Positions 9,455-19,459 of a stretch of 64,000 nt of DNA are shown one piece after another; the first letter of the stretch is position 1; the number at the start of each line of letters is the position of its first letter. This DNA comes from Choristoneura fumiferana. Its lineage: Eukaryota > Arthropoda > Insecta > Lepidoptera > Tortricidae. Location of the stretch: positions 12,054,821 to 12,118,820 of the forward strand of contig NC_133500.1 of assembly GCF_025370935.1 (NCBI RefSeq), read 5' to 3'. Below the pieces are notes generated by a model, which saw nothing but the letters and a program-made list of their open reading frames with translations, made no database searches and was not told the DNA's origin. Made by a program: the position numbers and the translations under genes.

Positions 9455-9862
9455 TTTTTTCTGTACCCAATGGATAAAAAAGGAAACCCTATTACTAAGA
9501 CTTCGCTGTCCGTCCGTCCGTCCGTCTGTCACCAGGCTGTATCTCATGAACAGTGATAGCTACACAGTTGAAATTTTCACAGATTATGTATTTTTTCTGT
9601 TGCCGTAATAATAACAAATACTAAAAACCGAATGAAATAAATATTTAATGAAATAAATATTTAATAATTTGTTGTACCTATCGAAAAACAGCAAAGGTGT
9701 TTTTTTGCCATTTTTTGCTCGATATTAATAACGGCTACAGGTAGACGCTTAAATTGAAATATTAATAGAATATTTAGTCGTATATTCATTTCAAAAAGAA
9801 ATAATTAAATTAAAATAAAATAAATATTTAAGGGGGGCTCCCATACACCAAACTTGATTTTT
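9455..9862 (+). repeat. GGTTCCGTACC repeat family, copy 1
   Basis: Shares CCCTATTACTAAGACTTCGC, the TCCG microsatellite (9510-9525), CACCAGGCTGTATCTCATGA and AAGGGGGGCTCCCATACA with copies at 39770-40262 and 61695-62000. It has no coding capacity. A duplicated ATTTAATGAAATAAAT stretch is present. Confidence 0.7.
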
Positions 9863-9864
9863 TT

Positions 9865-10713
9865 ATTACATATATTGTTATTCCTTTCCTAGTGTCCCAC
9901 GTTACAATAACATACCTACATTTAAAAATTGATTGACCAAGGTATGTTCCTAGGTAGTCTGGTGTGGTAATTCGTGAATAATAGCGTATAATATACTTTA
10001 TTCGGTTCAACGCGTTAATAAACCTTTATTTAGTACATCGCAAATTACAACGCTTGTTGTTTCTTAGACATTATTATGATTCACGTGTAGAATTACGTAA
10101 CTACATAGTTTAATAACGAAAAGGTCCAAAGTTGCATTTTACTCTTATTGTCAATTGAGCTGTAGATAAATAGAAATAAAGTTGAAATCGAATTTATCAA
10201 AAGTAAAACAGACAACTCAGCAAAACTATGGCGACTCGTTTCATAGCGTGTTCAAAGGTATTACCTACGTCTAATTTCCGTTGATATCAAAAATCGATTT
10301 TGTTTTTAAGTGTGTAAGGCTGAATTTGGAATAGCTGGAAAAGATATAAAGTTCGTTTTTCTTGCGAGATAGCAAAGTTGACACTTGCCTGATAATCAAC
10401 TTTCGCGGGAAACTCGAAGCTCCGGCGCGGTCGTGTTTGTGGACATTATTTACGTCATGCCAGTAAAAATTGTACTAGACTCGTAATTCTGAACCAACCC
10501 AAGAAAGCAGAGTTTCTGAGTTCCGCTGTATGTTTTTTAACTATGTTTTAAAAGCCGTGTTTAAAAGATACAGTCACTTTATGAAGATGTTTGCATAAAA
10601 AATCTTAACTGAAAAAACTGTGGTGTACAGTGACTCCTGACTCACTGTAGAACGGTCTCACAGTAAGGCCGCTCGCCCACGGCGACTTTTTGTAGAGGTG
10701 CTGTAGCGATGCT
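9865..10713. other. No recognised gene
   Basis: AT-rich unassigned sequence. 10670-10713 (GCCGCTCGCCCACGGCGAC) begins a GC-richer repeat-like block that runs into the next feature. Confidence 0.4.
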
Positions 10714-11654
10714 GTCGCTAGCTGTGTACCCTCTGTCAGGGTAGAGCAGTGAGACCCTAGGGGTTCAATTTGAGTAAAACGAAATGAAGTTTTTAGACGT
10801 ATATTTAGCCCCTAAGGCTTTACTGACAGAAATCAGCATCTTGAGGGTCGCGACGAAAGAGTTGAGTTGGAAGGCGTTTCTTGGGAAGGCTTCCCTGGAT
10901 CAGGGTCCGAAGCGCAGGTCGCCGGTGCTGGACGAAGGCTGGAGGCAGTAGGGGCTCCAGGGCCAGCAAGCAGCAGCAGCCCTTGCAGAAGAGGAAGGGC
11001 AGAGGCTTAGGTTCTAGGCAGCCGTGCAGAAGGTGTTGGTGTAGGCGGTGATGGGTCAGTCCCAGACTGTACTGTGCCGCCCAAATTTGGGCAGAGCTAC
11101 ACTGAATTTAAATTAAAAATACAGTTTTATAATTTTTGGAAGGCGTATGTGTTGTTTTCTGATTTTTATCGAAATTTTTTGACACAATAACAATATCAGC
11201 TGTTAAGAAAACAACCACCGTCCAAATTCAATAATTTTTACCCTCATATTGATAAAAATACCAGAGACAATGTAGAATTTCGAATCTATGGCAATTTATG
11301 CAGATATATTAAAATAAACAGTCTAATTCTCAAATTGTACATCAAAAAACAGCTGCGCAATCGTATTAAATTAATTATAGGGAATAAAAATATTTTAATA
11401 GAACTCGCTACTAAGGCCATCTAGCGGCATATGTGAACTAAATTATCACTTGCGAACATCGCCATCTAACGACAAGATCGAATAACAGCTGCATCAGGAC
11501 ACCTCGCCCACATAACCACGATGCAAACACGCTACTGTCGCGCTACACCCTCCCTCCCTTCACACCCTTCCTCCGTTTTGTCCACGATGTCGTCCGAAAC
11601 CGTCGCGCGTTCGCATAGATACAGTCTCCATGCGGTCGTTAGCTGTGTACCCTC
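10714..11654. repeat. ~900-bp segment flanked by 20-bp direct repeats
   Basis: GTCGCTAGCTGTGTACCCTC (10714-10733) and GTCGTTAGCTGTGTACCCTC (11635-11654) differ by one base and flank 901 bp. The left part (10840-11100) is markedly GC-rich (CAGGGTCCGAAGCGCAGG) compared with its AT-rich surroundings. The long repeat could be a target duplication, but no poly(A) end was seen, so duplicated element sequence is an alternative. Confidence 0.45.
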
Positions 11655-11696
11655 GCCCAAAGACTACAGTATATAATAGGGACACATTTTTTTTAA

Positions 11697-12138
11697 TAAA
11701 TAAATAAATAAATATCACGGGACAATTCACTCCAATTGACCTAGTCCCAAAGGAAGCTTAGCAAAGCTTGTGTTATGGGTACTAAGCAACGGATAAATAT
11801 AATTATATAGATAGATATTATAGATAATTTGATGAAAAAATTACTTTCTGCCAAGTTTCTTGCGGCGCATTCTTCTTGGCAATGATGGTCTTTCCGAAAG
11901 CGCTGGTAGTTTAAAAAAATGACGTGTAAAAGTGCCCTATTTACTGAATAAATCATTTGAATTTGAATTTTGAAATTTTGAATTTGAATTTGATACATAC
12001 TTAAATACATAGTAAACACCCAAAACCCGAGAACAAACATTCGTATTTTTCATACAAATATCTGCCCCGACACGGGAATCGAACCCGGGACCTCAAGCTT
12101 CGTAGTCAGGTTCTCTAACCACTAGGCCATCTGGTCGT
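11697..12138 (-). mobile_element. SINE-2 copy (tRNA-derived) split by a nested insertion
   Basis: Minus strand: head ACCAGATGGCCTAGTGGTTA (A-box region), GGGTTCGATTCCCG (B box), then a body shared with 14225-14495. The copy is interrupted between 11817 and 11992 by a 174-bp insert that the other copy lacks. Confidence 0.85.
11818..11991 (+). mobile_element. Nested LINE-type 3' end insertion with GAATTT tail
   Basis: Bounded by GATA on both sides (11814-11817 and 11992-11995), which is a single GATA in the uninterrupted SINE-2 at 14225-14495. It contains TTCTTGCGGCGCATTCTTCT and CTGAATAAATCATTTGAATT and ends in GAATTT-type repeats, a common form of lepidopteran non-LTR tail. The elements at 30140-30350 and 41440-41570 have a related layout. 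Confidence 0.75.
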
Positions 12139-12139
12139 C

Positions 12140-13034
12140 GCCATTTTATATGTCTACGTAATTTTTATTAGCAAAATCAACGCGCACCATCAAGCAACAT
12201 TGAACTCTAGTGCTGCGCGCGAAGGTCGTTATTATTCAGCTCAACACTAACGTTTTGGTTTAGGATAGGGTTGTAAATCAATAAAAAAATAATACTCGCA
12301 TATAACTTTTGACTAAATTCGGACAATACTTAGTTTTCTAGCATTTTTAAATTGACGCGCCTACGATCTCTGACGGTCACAAAATGGATAATTGTACAAG
12401 GTCGCGTGCCGAATGCGTCGTCGGCTGCCTCAAAGGTTTTGTAAGCCCGCAGTGGGCATTGGTAAATCGCGAATTACCTATCTGTTCTTTTGTCGTACTC
12501 GCACTTAATATGGTTACGAACAGAATTGGGTTAGTTAGTGTAATGTTATGTACATAATATGAATATATAAATAAAATAAATATGAATGCAATATTTTCTT
12601 GCACTCATCGTGAACCTGTTTCACGAAAATCACACAGCTACACTACGCTACGTTACGATCAGCGACTAGTTCGAGCGAAAAACTGCGAGCGTGCGTGCCG
12701 GGCGCTGCTCATAGCCCTAGTGAGTTAACCCACGCCGGCGAGGGGTGTTTTGATACTTACAGAATCTTACCTATATCGCGGAGTGCGCCGCGCCTGCCTA
12801 AGTGTCATAATGAATTCCCTTATCAAGCAATGCGATGTTACTATAACATTTTCTACGATAAGGTTCCACAGCGGGCCACGACTCAGTTGGTTCGATAGTA
12901 GGTACTTCCACTTATCCTAGAAACTTCAGGTATGAAGGAAGCTCTTACCAATTTTTTTGTCTGTCCGTCTATGCCTATAACCATGTAAAATTAGCCCACA
13001 CTGCGCTTTTAGTTTCTTTCTTTTATTCAATTGA
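12140..13034. other. No recognised gene
   Basis: Unassigned. Short open frames at 12377-12604 and 12695-12898 show no family resemblance. Confidence 0.4.
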
Positions 13035-13039
13035 GATTA

Positions 13040-13320
13040 TATTTTTGCAGGTGGTGACCCTTGTGCAAGGTCCGCCCGGATTACTACCAGCATCTTGCTC
13101 GCTAATCCTGCCGTGAAGCAGCAGTGCTTGCACTGTTGTGTTTCGGCGTGGAGAGTAAGACAGCCGGTCAAATAACTGGCACTTGAGGTATCCCATCTTA
13201 GGCCTTTAGGTTGGCAACGCATCTGCAATACCCCTGGTGTTGCAGATGTTTATGGGCGGTGGTGATCTCTTACCATCAGGAGACCCACTTGCTCGTTTGC
13301 CATCCAGTCAAATAAAAATA
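13040..13320 (+). mobile_element. LT1 element copy (plus orientation)
   Basis: Starts TTTTGCAGGTGGTGACCC and runs through AAGCAGCAGTGCTTGCACTG to the tail CTTACCATCAGGAGACCCAC...CCAGTCAAATAAAAA followed by a TA microsatellite (13318-13332). Same 5' edge as the copies at 8640-8925, 13770-14055 and 37107-37390. Confidence 0.75.
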
Positions 13321-13769
13321 TATATATATATATTTCTCAAATAAACGCCAACATTAATAGAACTCACCATAAAATTGTATTAGGCCCAGCACACACGGTG
13401 AAACGAAACTGCAACGAAATCCTTTTGAAATTATTGGTTTGAAACCAGTTTCAATTGTTTTCCACACACGCCGCAACCACAATGTGATAAAGTTATTCAC
13501 AATCATTTCTGTTTTGAGAACAAACGTCTGCAAAATATCTAGTTCAAGTGATGAAAAAGTTGTGGTTCTGTAAGTTTTATCTTCGACAAAGATGGCGCAA
13601 ACGAAGTACCTAGTCTGTGGAAAAATCACCACATTGTGAGAAGAATATCAACTGCCGTATTTTTGTGGCTGCCAAAGCATTACAAGAAACTGATAGGAAA
13701 TTCATGGATTGTTTGTTATCGTATGAGCAAAATTCAACTTTCAACGCAAATTTAATGTTTATATTCTTT

Positions 13770-14055
13770 TATTCGACTTTTTTGGATGGCAAACCAGCAT
13801 GTGGGTATCCTGATGGTAAGAGATCACCACTGCTCATAGACACCTGCAACACCAGGGGGATTGCAGATGCGTTCCCAACCTAGAGGCCTAAGATGGATAC
13901 CTCAAGTGCCAGTAATTTCACCAGCTGTCTTACGCGCTCCACGCCGAAACACAACAGTGCAAGCACTGCTGCTTCATGGCAGGATTAGCGAGCAAGATGG
14001 TGGTAGCAATCCGGACGGACCTTGCACATGCACAAGGTCCTACCACCTGCAAAAT
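13770..14055 (-). mobile_element. LT1 element copy nested in the Harbinger-like element
   Basis: Minus strand from CATTTTGCAGGTGGTAGGAC to the tail GTTTGCCATCCAAAAAAGTC. It has a 6-bp duplication CATGCA in the hairpin region near 14028, absent from other copies. Confidence 0.75.
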
Positions 14056-14224
14056 GTTTTCATCTTCGTCATCAGCCATTTTATGGACCGAAAAAGACGC
14101 TAAGCCGATGAAACGCAAACACGAGTTTCCTGCACGCGTTTCAATGCGGCTGATTTGCAACGCGTATCAACCCGGTTTCAAACTGGTTGCGTCATGTGTG
14201 GTCTCACAAAGGAGTCTATGGCAT

Positions 14225-14495
14225 AAACTCAAATAATAAATAAATATCACGGGACAATTCACACCAATTGACCTAGTCCCAAAGTAAGCTTAGCAAAGCT
14301 TGTGTTATGGGTACTAAGCAACGGATAAATATAATTATATAGATAGATACATACTTAAATACATATTAAACAGCCAAGACCCGAGAACAAACATTCGTAT
14401 TTTTCATACAAATATCTGCCCCGACACGGGAATCGAACCCGGGACCTCAAGCTTCGTAGTCAGGTTCTCTAACCACTAGGCCATCTGGTCGTCAA
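14225..14495 (-). mobile_element. SINE-2 copy (tRNA-derived), uninterrupted
   Basis: Minus strand: ACCAGATGGCCTAGTGGTTA, GGGTTCGATTCCCGTGTCGG (B box), body TAGTACCCATAACACAAGC, and the end GTCCCGTGATATTTATTTAT. It is the intact reference for the split copy at 11697-12138. Confidence 0.85.
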
Positions 14496-14589
14496 TCTGT
14501 CTGGTCGTCAAATGAAACTCAAAAGTATGTATGTATGTAAGTATGTATGTAGATAAAATAAGTAAACAAACACAGATGACAAACAATGA

Positions 14590-14670
14590 AATATATGTAC
14601 AAAGGCGAACTTATCCCTTTAAGGGATCTCTACCAGTCAACCTTTGAGTGGATGAGGGGAGCATTCAGCA
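14590..14670 (-). repeat. LINE-type tail fragment (AACCTTTGAGTGG family)
   Basis: CTTTAAGGGATCTCTACCAG and TCAACCTTTGAGTGGATGAG match 8040-8090. A GTAT microsatellite lies just to the left (14526-14550). Confidence 0.55.
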
Positions 14671-14999
14671 AAGTAACTAGAAGTTGCAGTTTCGTTCCAG
14701 TTGCGTTTCACCGTGTGTGCTGGGCCTTAGTGGTTTAGAGAGGCCAGCAGAATTCTTTTCGTTTGGCAACCGCCGACCTCGGCAAACACTTCGCAAGCTC
14801 GCTCGAACTTCGAAAGTGCCAGGTTCATATTTGCAGGTTACCTCAATGTTATTAAAAACTATGTTTAGATTACTGAATCAATAAATAACAATAGGTAAGA
14901 AGAGAAATACTATTTGTTCCTTTTGCTTTAACGCACTCCTAAACATTATAAAAAGTGAAAATATTGTCATTTCAAAGTTCTGAAAACCAGTAATAAGAC

Positions 15000-15110
15000 T
15001 ACACACATACACAAACATCACGCCTGTATTCCCTAATGGGGTAGGCAGAGCACACGAAACGTTGCCGCTTTGGAGCCACTTTTAGCAATTTTAGGTTTAA
15101 GTAATAAGAC
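15000..15110 (+). repeat. Interspersed repeat fragment (CACGCCTGTATTCCC family)
   Basis: ATCACGCCTGTATTCCCTAA, GGGTAGGCAGAGCACACGAA and GGAGCCACTTTTAGCAATTT recur in inverse orientation at 40390-40490. Confidence 0.6.
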
Positions 15111-15184
15111 TACTTATATATCTAACAATAAAATAAACTAAGTTACGTGGTGAACCGATAGGACACCAAAAATGGCTTCCATTT

Positions 15185-15342
15185 AGCATGTGTTTTAGTT
15201 TCGCGTTAAAATCTCAAGGAAACACGAACATCGCAAACGTTCCGCTAGAGGCGCTGTTCGTGTTTCCATATGAATTGTGATTTTAACGCGAACGCGATCG
15301 AGACGTATTTTGTAACCGAAAACTTACACTAAGGGCACAGAA
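15185..15342. mobile_element. MITE-1 copy A (foldback)
   Basis: The core GGAAACACGAACA...TGTTCGTGTTTCC is inverted around GCAAACGTTCCGCTAGAGGC, and flanking TTTCGCGTTAAAATC and GATTTTAACGCGAA are also inverted. The right end CTTACACTAAGGGCACA matches copy B at 45937-46097. Confidence 0.75.
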
Positions 15343-15374
15343 TACAGTGACGTGACGTCGCGTGGCTCGGTATG

Positions 15375-15625
15375 TAATAACTAACCAACAAAAAGTTGGA
15401 TAACCCCGAAGTTCAAAGTTCAATATCTCAAATACGGCTGAACCGATTTTGATAAAACATACCTAAGAAACCATTGCTAGGAAACCTGCTTTCAAATAAA
15501 AAAAAACATTCAAATCGGTCCACCCGTTTAAGAGCTACGGTGTCACAGACAGACAGACACGCAGATACACAAACACATACAGCGGTCAAACTTATAACAC
15601 CCCTCTTTTGCGTCGGGGGTTAAAA
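15375..15625 (+). repeat. Rep240 copy (AACCAACAAAAAGTTGG...GGGGGTTAAAA)
   Basis: A ~240-bp family with ACGGCTGAACCGATTTTGAT, TTCAAATCGGTCCACCCGTT, a CAGACAGACA stretch, and the end CGTCGGGGGTTAAAA. Copies lie at 20330-20575, 26190-26400, 27265-27510, 37788-38010, 42962-43160, 43740-43870, 45080-45265 and 55315-55535. It has no coding frame and no clear TIR or poly(A), so the class is unclear. Confidence 0.8.
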
Positions 15626-15659
15626 ATGCTGCCGTCGACTAATGCTCCCACCAGGTCAC

Positions 15660-15815
15660 AGAATAAAGTAATAGTACAACAGGTGGACTGACGACATCGT
15701 GAGAGTTGCGGGAAGCCGGTGGATGCAAGTGGTGTTGTCGTTCATTGTGCCGTGCTTAGGGGGAGGCCTTTGTTCAGCAGTGGGCGTCTTCCGGCTGAGG
15801 ATGAAGATGACGCCA
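15660..15815 (+). pseudogene. RTE-A retrotransposon C-terminal tail
   Basis: WTDDIVRVAGSRWMQ-like coding sequence (GTGGACTGACGACATCGTGA) followed by the GGAGGCCTTTGTTCAGCAGT motif encoding EAF(V)QQW, then the GATGAAGATGACG tail. The same C-terminal motif set recurs at 22435, 27948, 28990, 31570, 41715 and 60300. Confidence 0.65.
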
Positions 15816-15819
15816 TCGT

Positions 15820-16440
15820 GGTAATAACCTCAACAATATTTTCTCAAAGTCAGTCAAAGTCAATAGTAGATTGTTGCACCAAGCAGGAAGTTATTTATTA
15901 TTGCACCGAGTGCTGATTTGGAGCCCGAGCGTCAGCGAGGGCATTAAGAAGCACGAGAGCAATATAAATTACTTAATGCGAGGTGCATAATCTGCTTTTC
16001 TTTCAACTATTACAGGAATATAGGTAGAGTCATTCTTATTACAATGTCATTAATGTCTAATTTTGATAAAATCACACGTCTTCGTGGATGGCACTAGGTA
16101 TAGTAGACGAAAAAAAACTCATGCTAAACAATTAATAGGAAAGAAATGTCACTAAGCACTCGATGATTTCATTTTTGTAAGTTTACATTCGCACTCTCAA
16201 AAAATGTTCACGGAAAATTCGCAAGGTTCCCGCCAATTTGTTTGTTTTCTTCATTTCTTACTTTGTATTGGCAGAGTTAGTATATATATACCAGATATTT
16301 TTCGGATGGGCGCTAGGTTGGCCAACCAAACACACAAAGTTTTTTTTACTGCTACTTACTATTATTGGTATCAACAATTTTTTGTACGCAATCTGTCAAA
16401 TTTCATAAGACCGTCAGGTTGACCAACCTAACACTAGACT
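15820..16440. other. No recognised gene
   Basis: AT-rich. 15920-15960 has GAGCCCGAGCGTCAGCGAGG, a word type that recurs as a short tandem at 49505-49600. Confidence 0.4.
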
Positions 16441-16449
16441 TTTTTATAC

Positions 16450-16627
16450 TATGCAGGCTAATTTTATAGCAAAAATACTACGTCTAAACCGCTGAACCAT
16501 CGTCATACAGATAGTTTGACTCCCGGGGAAGGACATAGGATAGTTTTATCCCGGAAAATTGCATAGTTCCCGCGGGATAGCGAGAACCAAATTCTACGCG
16601 GACAGAGTCACGGGCAACGGCTAGTAG
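16450..16627 (+). mobile_element. Helitron-like 3' fragment ending CTAGT
   Basis: Contains AAACCGCTGAACCATCGTCA, TTTTATCCCGGAAAATTGCA and CGCGGGATAGCG, and ends GTCACGGGCAACGGCTAGT. The same module order is at 24410-24602 and, with a full 5' end, at 61354-61578. Confidence 0.6.
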
Positions 16628-16639
16628 TCTCATACTTTT

Positions 16640-17180
16640 CGATACAATGTATTAATTCTGCCTGACACGATGCTATAACGGTCATGATATGGTACGGTGT
16701 CATGAGTAGAGACCTAAACCCGGTTCAGTACCTCAAACGGCAAAACCGGCGGTAAAAACTTTTTACGTGGAAGCGAGTTTTCTTGCGGTGATTCTTATTT
16801 CGCTGTTTCATTATTTATTTATTTATTAAATGCAATTCACATGTCAAAAGTACAATATAGCACTAACATTATGAAACCCGGATGGACGCAGCATTTTTAA
16901 GAGAGAGAGAGTTTTCAAAACAATAAACTGGTATCTTAGAATTAATTAAAGTTGTGGCAATAATACAAAATTAAAATAGAAAAGAATAATAGCAATATTA
17001 ATAATTGTAATCATGCAATACTCGTACGTCAGAATTTTATTGGAATAAGTCAATAATTATTACTGAATATTATGCTATAGGTAAGTACGTCAGGACGATT
17101 TAATATTAGTATCATAATGTCATTTAGTCATATCTTAAACGATGTGCCAATGAGTGTGTAATCAATTGCGTTGGTAAAAC
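16640..17180. other. No recognised gene
   Basis: Unassigned AT-rich DNA, with a (TTTA)n run at 16808-16828. Confidence 0.4.
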
Positions 17181-17185
17181 ATTTT

Positions 17186-17689
17186 TTAATTTAATTTTAG
17201 ATAAGGTAGGTTAAGGTAGGCTCTGTGATAATTATTCTTTAAAATATTCTTCAAGCGAGTAATAATTTTTTTTGTCAAGAATTGCTTCAGTAGTTTGTTA
17301 AATTTAATATCATCTTCCTCATTTTTTAATTGGTCACTCATTTTATTATAAATTTTAATTGCCATCGAGTTTGGAGATGATTTGTGCAGTTTAGTTTCGA
17401 TCCAGTCAGAGTAACTAAATTGTTTTTAAATCTTGTTTCAAAGCGTCTTGTTTTGTCTTTTTGCTTTTTATAAAACTGTGGGTATTTCCTAACATGTTTG
17501 CAAATCTCAAAGATATATAAGGATGTCAGTGTTAAAATTTCAAGTCTATAAAAATGCGGCTTGCAACTTTCCGGACTCTTATATTGGCGAGTATCCTTAT
17601 ACATCTTTTCAGTAAAATAAATATATCCTGAATATCACTGCTATTTCCCATAAGATAATGCCGTATATGAGTCGCGAGTAGGCATATGC
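17186..17689 (-). pseudogene. Jockey/CR1-type LINE ORF2 C-terminal remnant
   Basis: Minus-strand pieces in order: IRHYLMGNSSDIQDIFILLK then RCIRILANIRVRKVASRIF (17689-17540), LEILTLTSLYIFEICKHVRK with YPQFYKK (17540-17450), ETRFKNNLVTLTGSKLNCT, IKIYNKMSD and KFNKLLKQFLTKKII. These follow the usual post-RT order in such LINEs (WGNS, KRAIRIL, IL-SLYI, NKLP-like IYNKM, FK-LK-FL). At least two frameshifts (about 17540 and 17360) break it. Its upstream side is cut by the MITE at 17690. Confidence 0.7.
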
Positions 17690-17825
17690 GTACAGTCACC
17701 AGCATTAATATCTGCCACAGCGAAGCGTGCAAAAATATCTGACACGTCCTTCCGGCCCTAGAATAGAGTCGTATCAGATATTTATGCACGCTTGTTGTAT
17801 CAGATATTGGTGCTGGTGACTGTAC
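17690..17825. mobile_element. MITE-2 copy A (palindromic)
   Basis: GTACAGTCACCAGCA (17690) and TGCTGGTGACTGTAC (ending 17825) are perfect inverses, and most of the interior is foldback (AAATATCTGACACG, GTATCAGATATTTATGCACG). Other copies are at 62542-62667 and, partial, 55695-55795. Confidence 0.8.
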
Positions 17826-18078
17826 CTATGCGTAATAAGCGGCTAGTGCAGATTTCATATTTGTGTTTTTTTTTGAGTTCACTTAAAGCGTAAGCGAAAC
17901 TAGACATTTTAGTTTTGAGCTTACTGATGTGTGCTTTTTTTAAAATCGGTTAAGCCATTAACTTTGACCTTTGACATAACAGGGGGTTTTCAACTATTCT
18001 AAATTGTTTAGGGTAGTTCATGGCTTAATCTGTATCAATCTGGATCCATCCCTTCTGGGTTTCGAACACATTCGTTAG

Positions 18079-18711
18079 TATTTTACCTCAAAACCATAAA
18101 TTCCTTGTAGCGATTCACCGAATAGCATTTCACCTCGAACTAACAAAATTTCAATAGAATCTTGTACTTGACGCAACTTTTCGCGTAGCTTTTAAGGTAT
18201 TTCATTTGTAGCATCTCATTTTTCGTGTAGTATTTTACCCTAGACGCATTTCACCGCGATCGATGTTTGCCTGGGACTCCAATTAATTTGACGCGTTAAT
18301 TGATGTTTGCACTAAAATACACTTGCACGATTGAGGTGACATACGACTAAAACTAATAGCATCTATAAACACGATTGTGATACAACGCGATACTTAAATG
18401 CATGATCGAGATGAAATGCGAATGAAATTCATAACGACTAATAAATAAACGATTGTGACAACGATAATCCATACTAATATTATAAACGTGAAAGTGTGTG
18501 TGTTTGTATATTTGTCCGTCTTTCACGTCGAAATGGGGCGACGGATTGACGTGATTTTTGGCATAGAGATAGTTTTTTTTTTGAGGGAAGAGCGCGTGAT
18601 AACCGAATTCCACGCGGGCGAAGCCGCGGGCTAAAGCTAGTTAAATATACAATCGAGGTGAAATGCGATTCGGTGAATCGCTACAAGGAACTTATGCATT
18701 TAAGGTAAAGA
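18079..18711. mobile_element. Degenerate-word foldback element 1
   Basis: TIRs of about 58 bp: TATTTTACCTCAAAACCATA...ATTTCACCTCG (18079-18138) is nearly inverse to CGAGGTGAAATGCGATTCGG...TTAAGGTAAA (18653-18711). Inside, variants of TAGCATTTCACCNNG recur every ~15-18 bp on the left, and their reverse complements (GATGAAATGCGA) on the right. A Helitron is inserted at 18469-18642. No open frame. Confidence 0.7.
18469..18642 (+). mobile_element. Short Helitron nested in the foldback element
   Basis: A | TCCATACTAATATTATAAAC at the start and GCCGCGGGCTAAAGCTAGT | T at the end: the A/T insertion rule, 5' TC, 3' CTAGT and a subterminal GC hairpin (CGCGGGCGAAGCCGCG) are all present. 174 bp, non-coding. 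Same family as 61354-61578. Confidence 0.75.
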
Positions 18712-18724
18712 TCAACAAATGCTT

Positions 18725-19110
18725 CGAGCATCGCAAAGCTATCAAGTCGTCAACATACACACGCCTAGTTGTTATTCCAAATAGTTCAAACAGAGTTGCT
18801 TGCACGATAATATTGGCCAATGCGCTACATTTTAACTTGTGCAATATAAACACTTGTAAAGCACACAGCCTTTTCGAGTTGGACTTAACCGTGTCAGCAA
18901 CCGGCTTAACCAACAGTTCACCAACTAAACTAACTGGCGCAAGGACGCGGGAACCAGTCGCTGGTGATAACTAAACTATCGGTAAATAGTTGACTTAGAC
19001 GTACGTTTACGCCCAATGTTTTTATAAGTAAAAACACGGCTTGAGGTCGCAAAACAACTGAAAAACCTGTTCCTAATGTAGCGGCAGCGCCGGCAGCACA
19101 CACATACGCG
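18725..19110. other. No recognised gene
   Basis: Unassigned. The 103-residue open frame starting at 18663 overlaps the foldback arm and shows no family motif. Confidence 0.4.
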
Positions 19111-19112
19111 GT

Positions 19113-19212
19113 TTACACTGCGTCTCCACCAAAGATGTGCGAGGATGTGTTGCGATTGCGAGGAAAGTGTTTTTCATGAACCATGCACATCTCTGGTGGA
19201 AAAGGAGCCTTA
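19113..19212. mobile_element. Small TIR/foldback element (GTCTCCACCAAAGATGTG)
   Basis: GCGTCTCCACCAAAGATGTG on the left is inverse to CACATCTCTGGTGGAAAAGG on the right. A diverged relative is at 8360-8430. Confidence 0.65.
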
Positions 19213-19374
19213 ATTTATTTATTTATTTATCAATAAAAAATTACAGCATTCAAATTATACACAAAAATACATAAGAAAAACATACAAAAAAACGAATTAG
19301 GGATTTTTAACATTGTCATATTTTTGTTAACCACTTATTACTTCATACTGAAGATGTATTCGCTATGCCGCAAT

Positions 19375-19450
19375 GCATGCGCACACGCCGGGTTTGAACC
19401 CTGACCCACGGCCCATCTTAACTGCCCATTGTACCGCAAGTGACGGACAC
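19375..19450 (-). repeat. tRNA-like SINE head fragment
   Basis: The minus strand has a B-box-like GGGTTCAAACCCGG downstream of GCGGTACAATGGGCAGTTAA. No cloverleaf is complete enough to call a tRNA gene. Confidence 0.45.
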
Positions 19451-19459
19451 ACAGATTGT

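Larger units (their letters stand above)
13383..14726. mobile_element. PIF/Harbinger-like TIR element, ~1.34 kb, with nested repeats
   Basis: Terminal GGCCCAGCACACACGG (13383) and CCGTGTGTGCTGGGCC (ending 14726) are perfect inverses, and similarity continues inward (GTGAAACGAAACTGCAACG against GTTGCAGTTTCGTTCC). Both ends are flanked by TTA, the 3-bp TWA duplication typical of PIF/Harbinger. No recognisable DDE transposase is left. The interior holds an LT1 copy (13770-14055), a SINE-2 copy (14225-14495) and a LINE-tail fragment (14590-14670). Confidence 0.7.

Noticed and set aside
12060..12138. tRNA gene
   Set aside because: A and B boxes are present but belong to SINE-2; no acceptor-stem pairing and the same sequence is dispersed. 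The same applies to the SINE-1 and SINE-3 heads.
17338..17604. Stand-alone 88-residue gene
   Set aside because: It is the middle piece of a frameshifted LINE remnant (17186-17689).
18663..18974. 103-residue frame as a gene
   Set aside because: Starts in a foldback arm, has no motif, and overlaps an equally long frame on the other strand.
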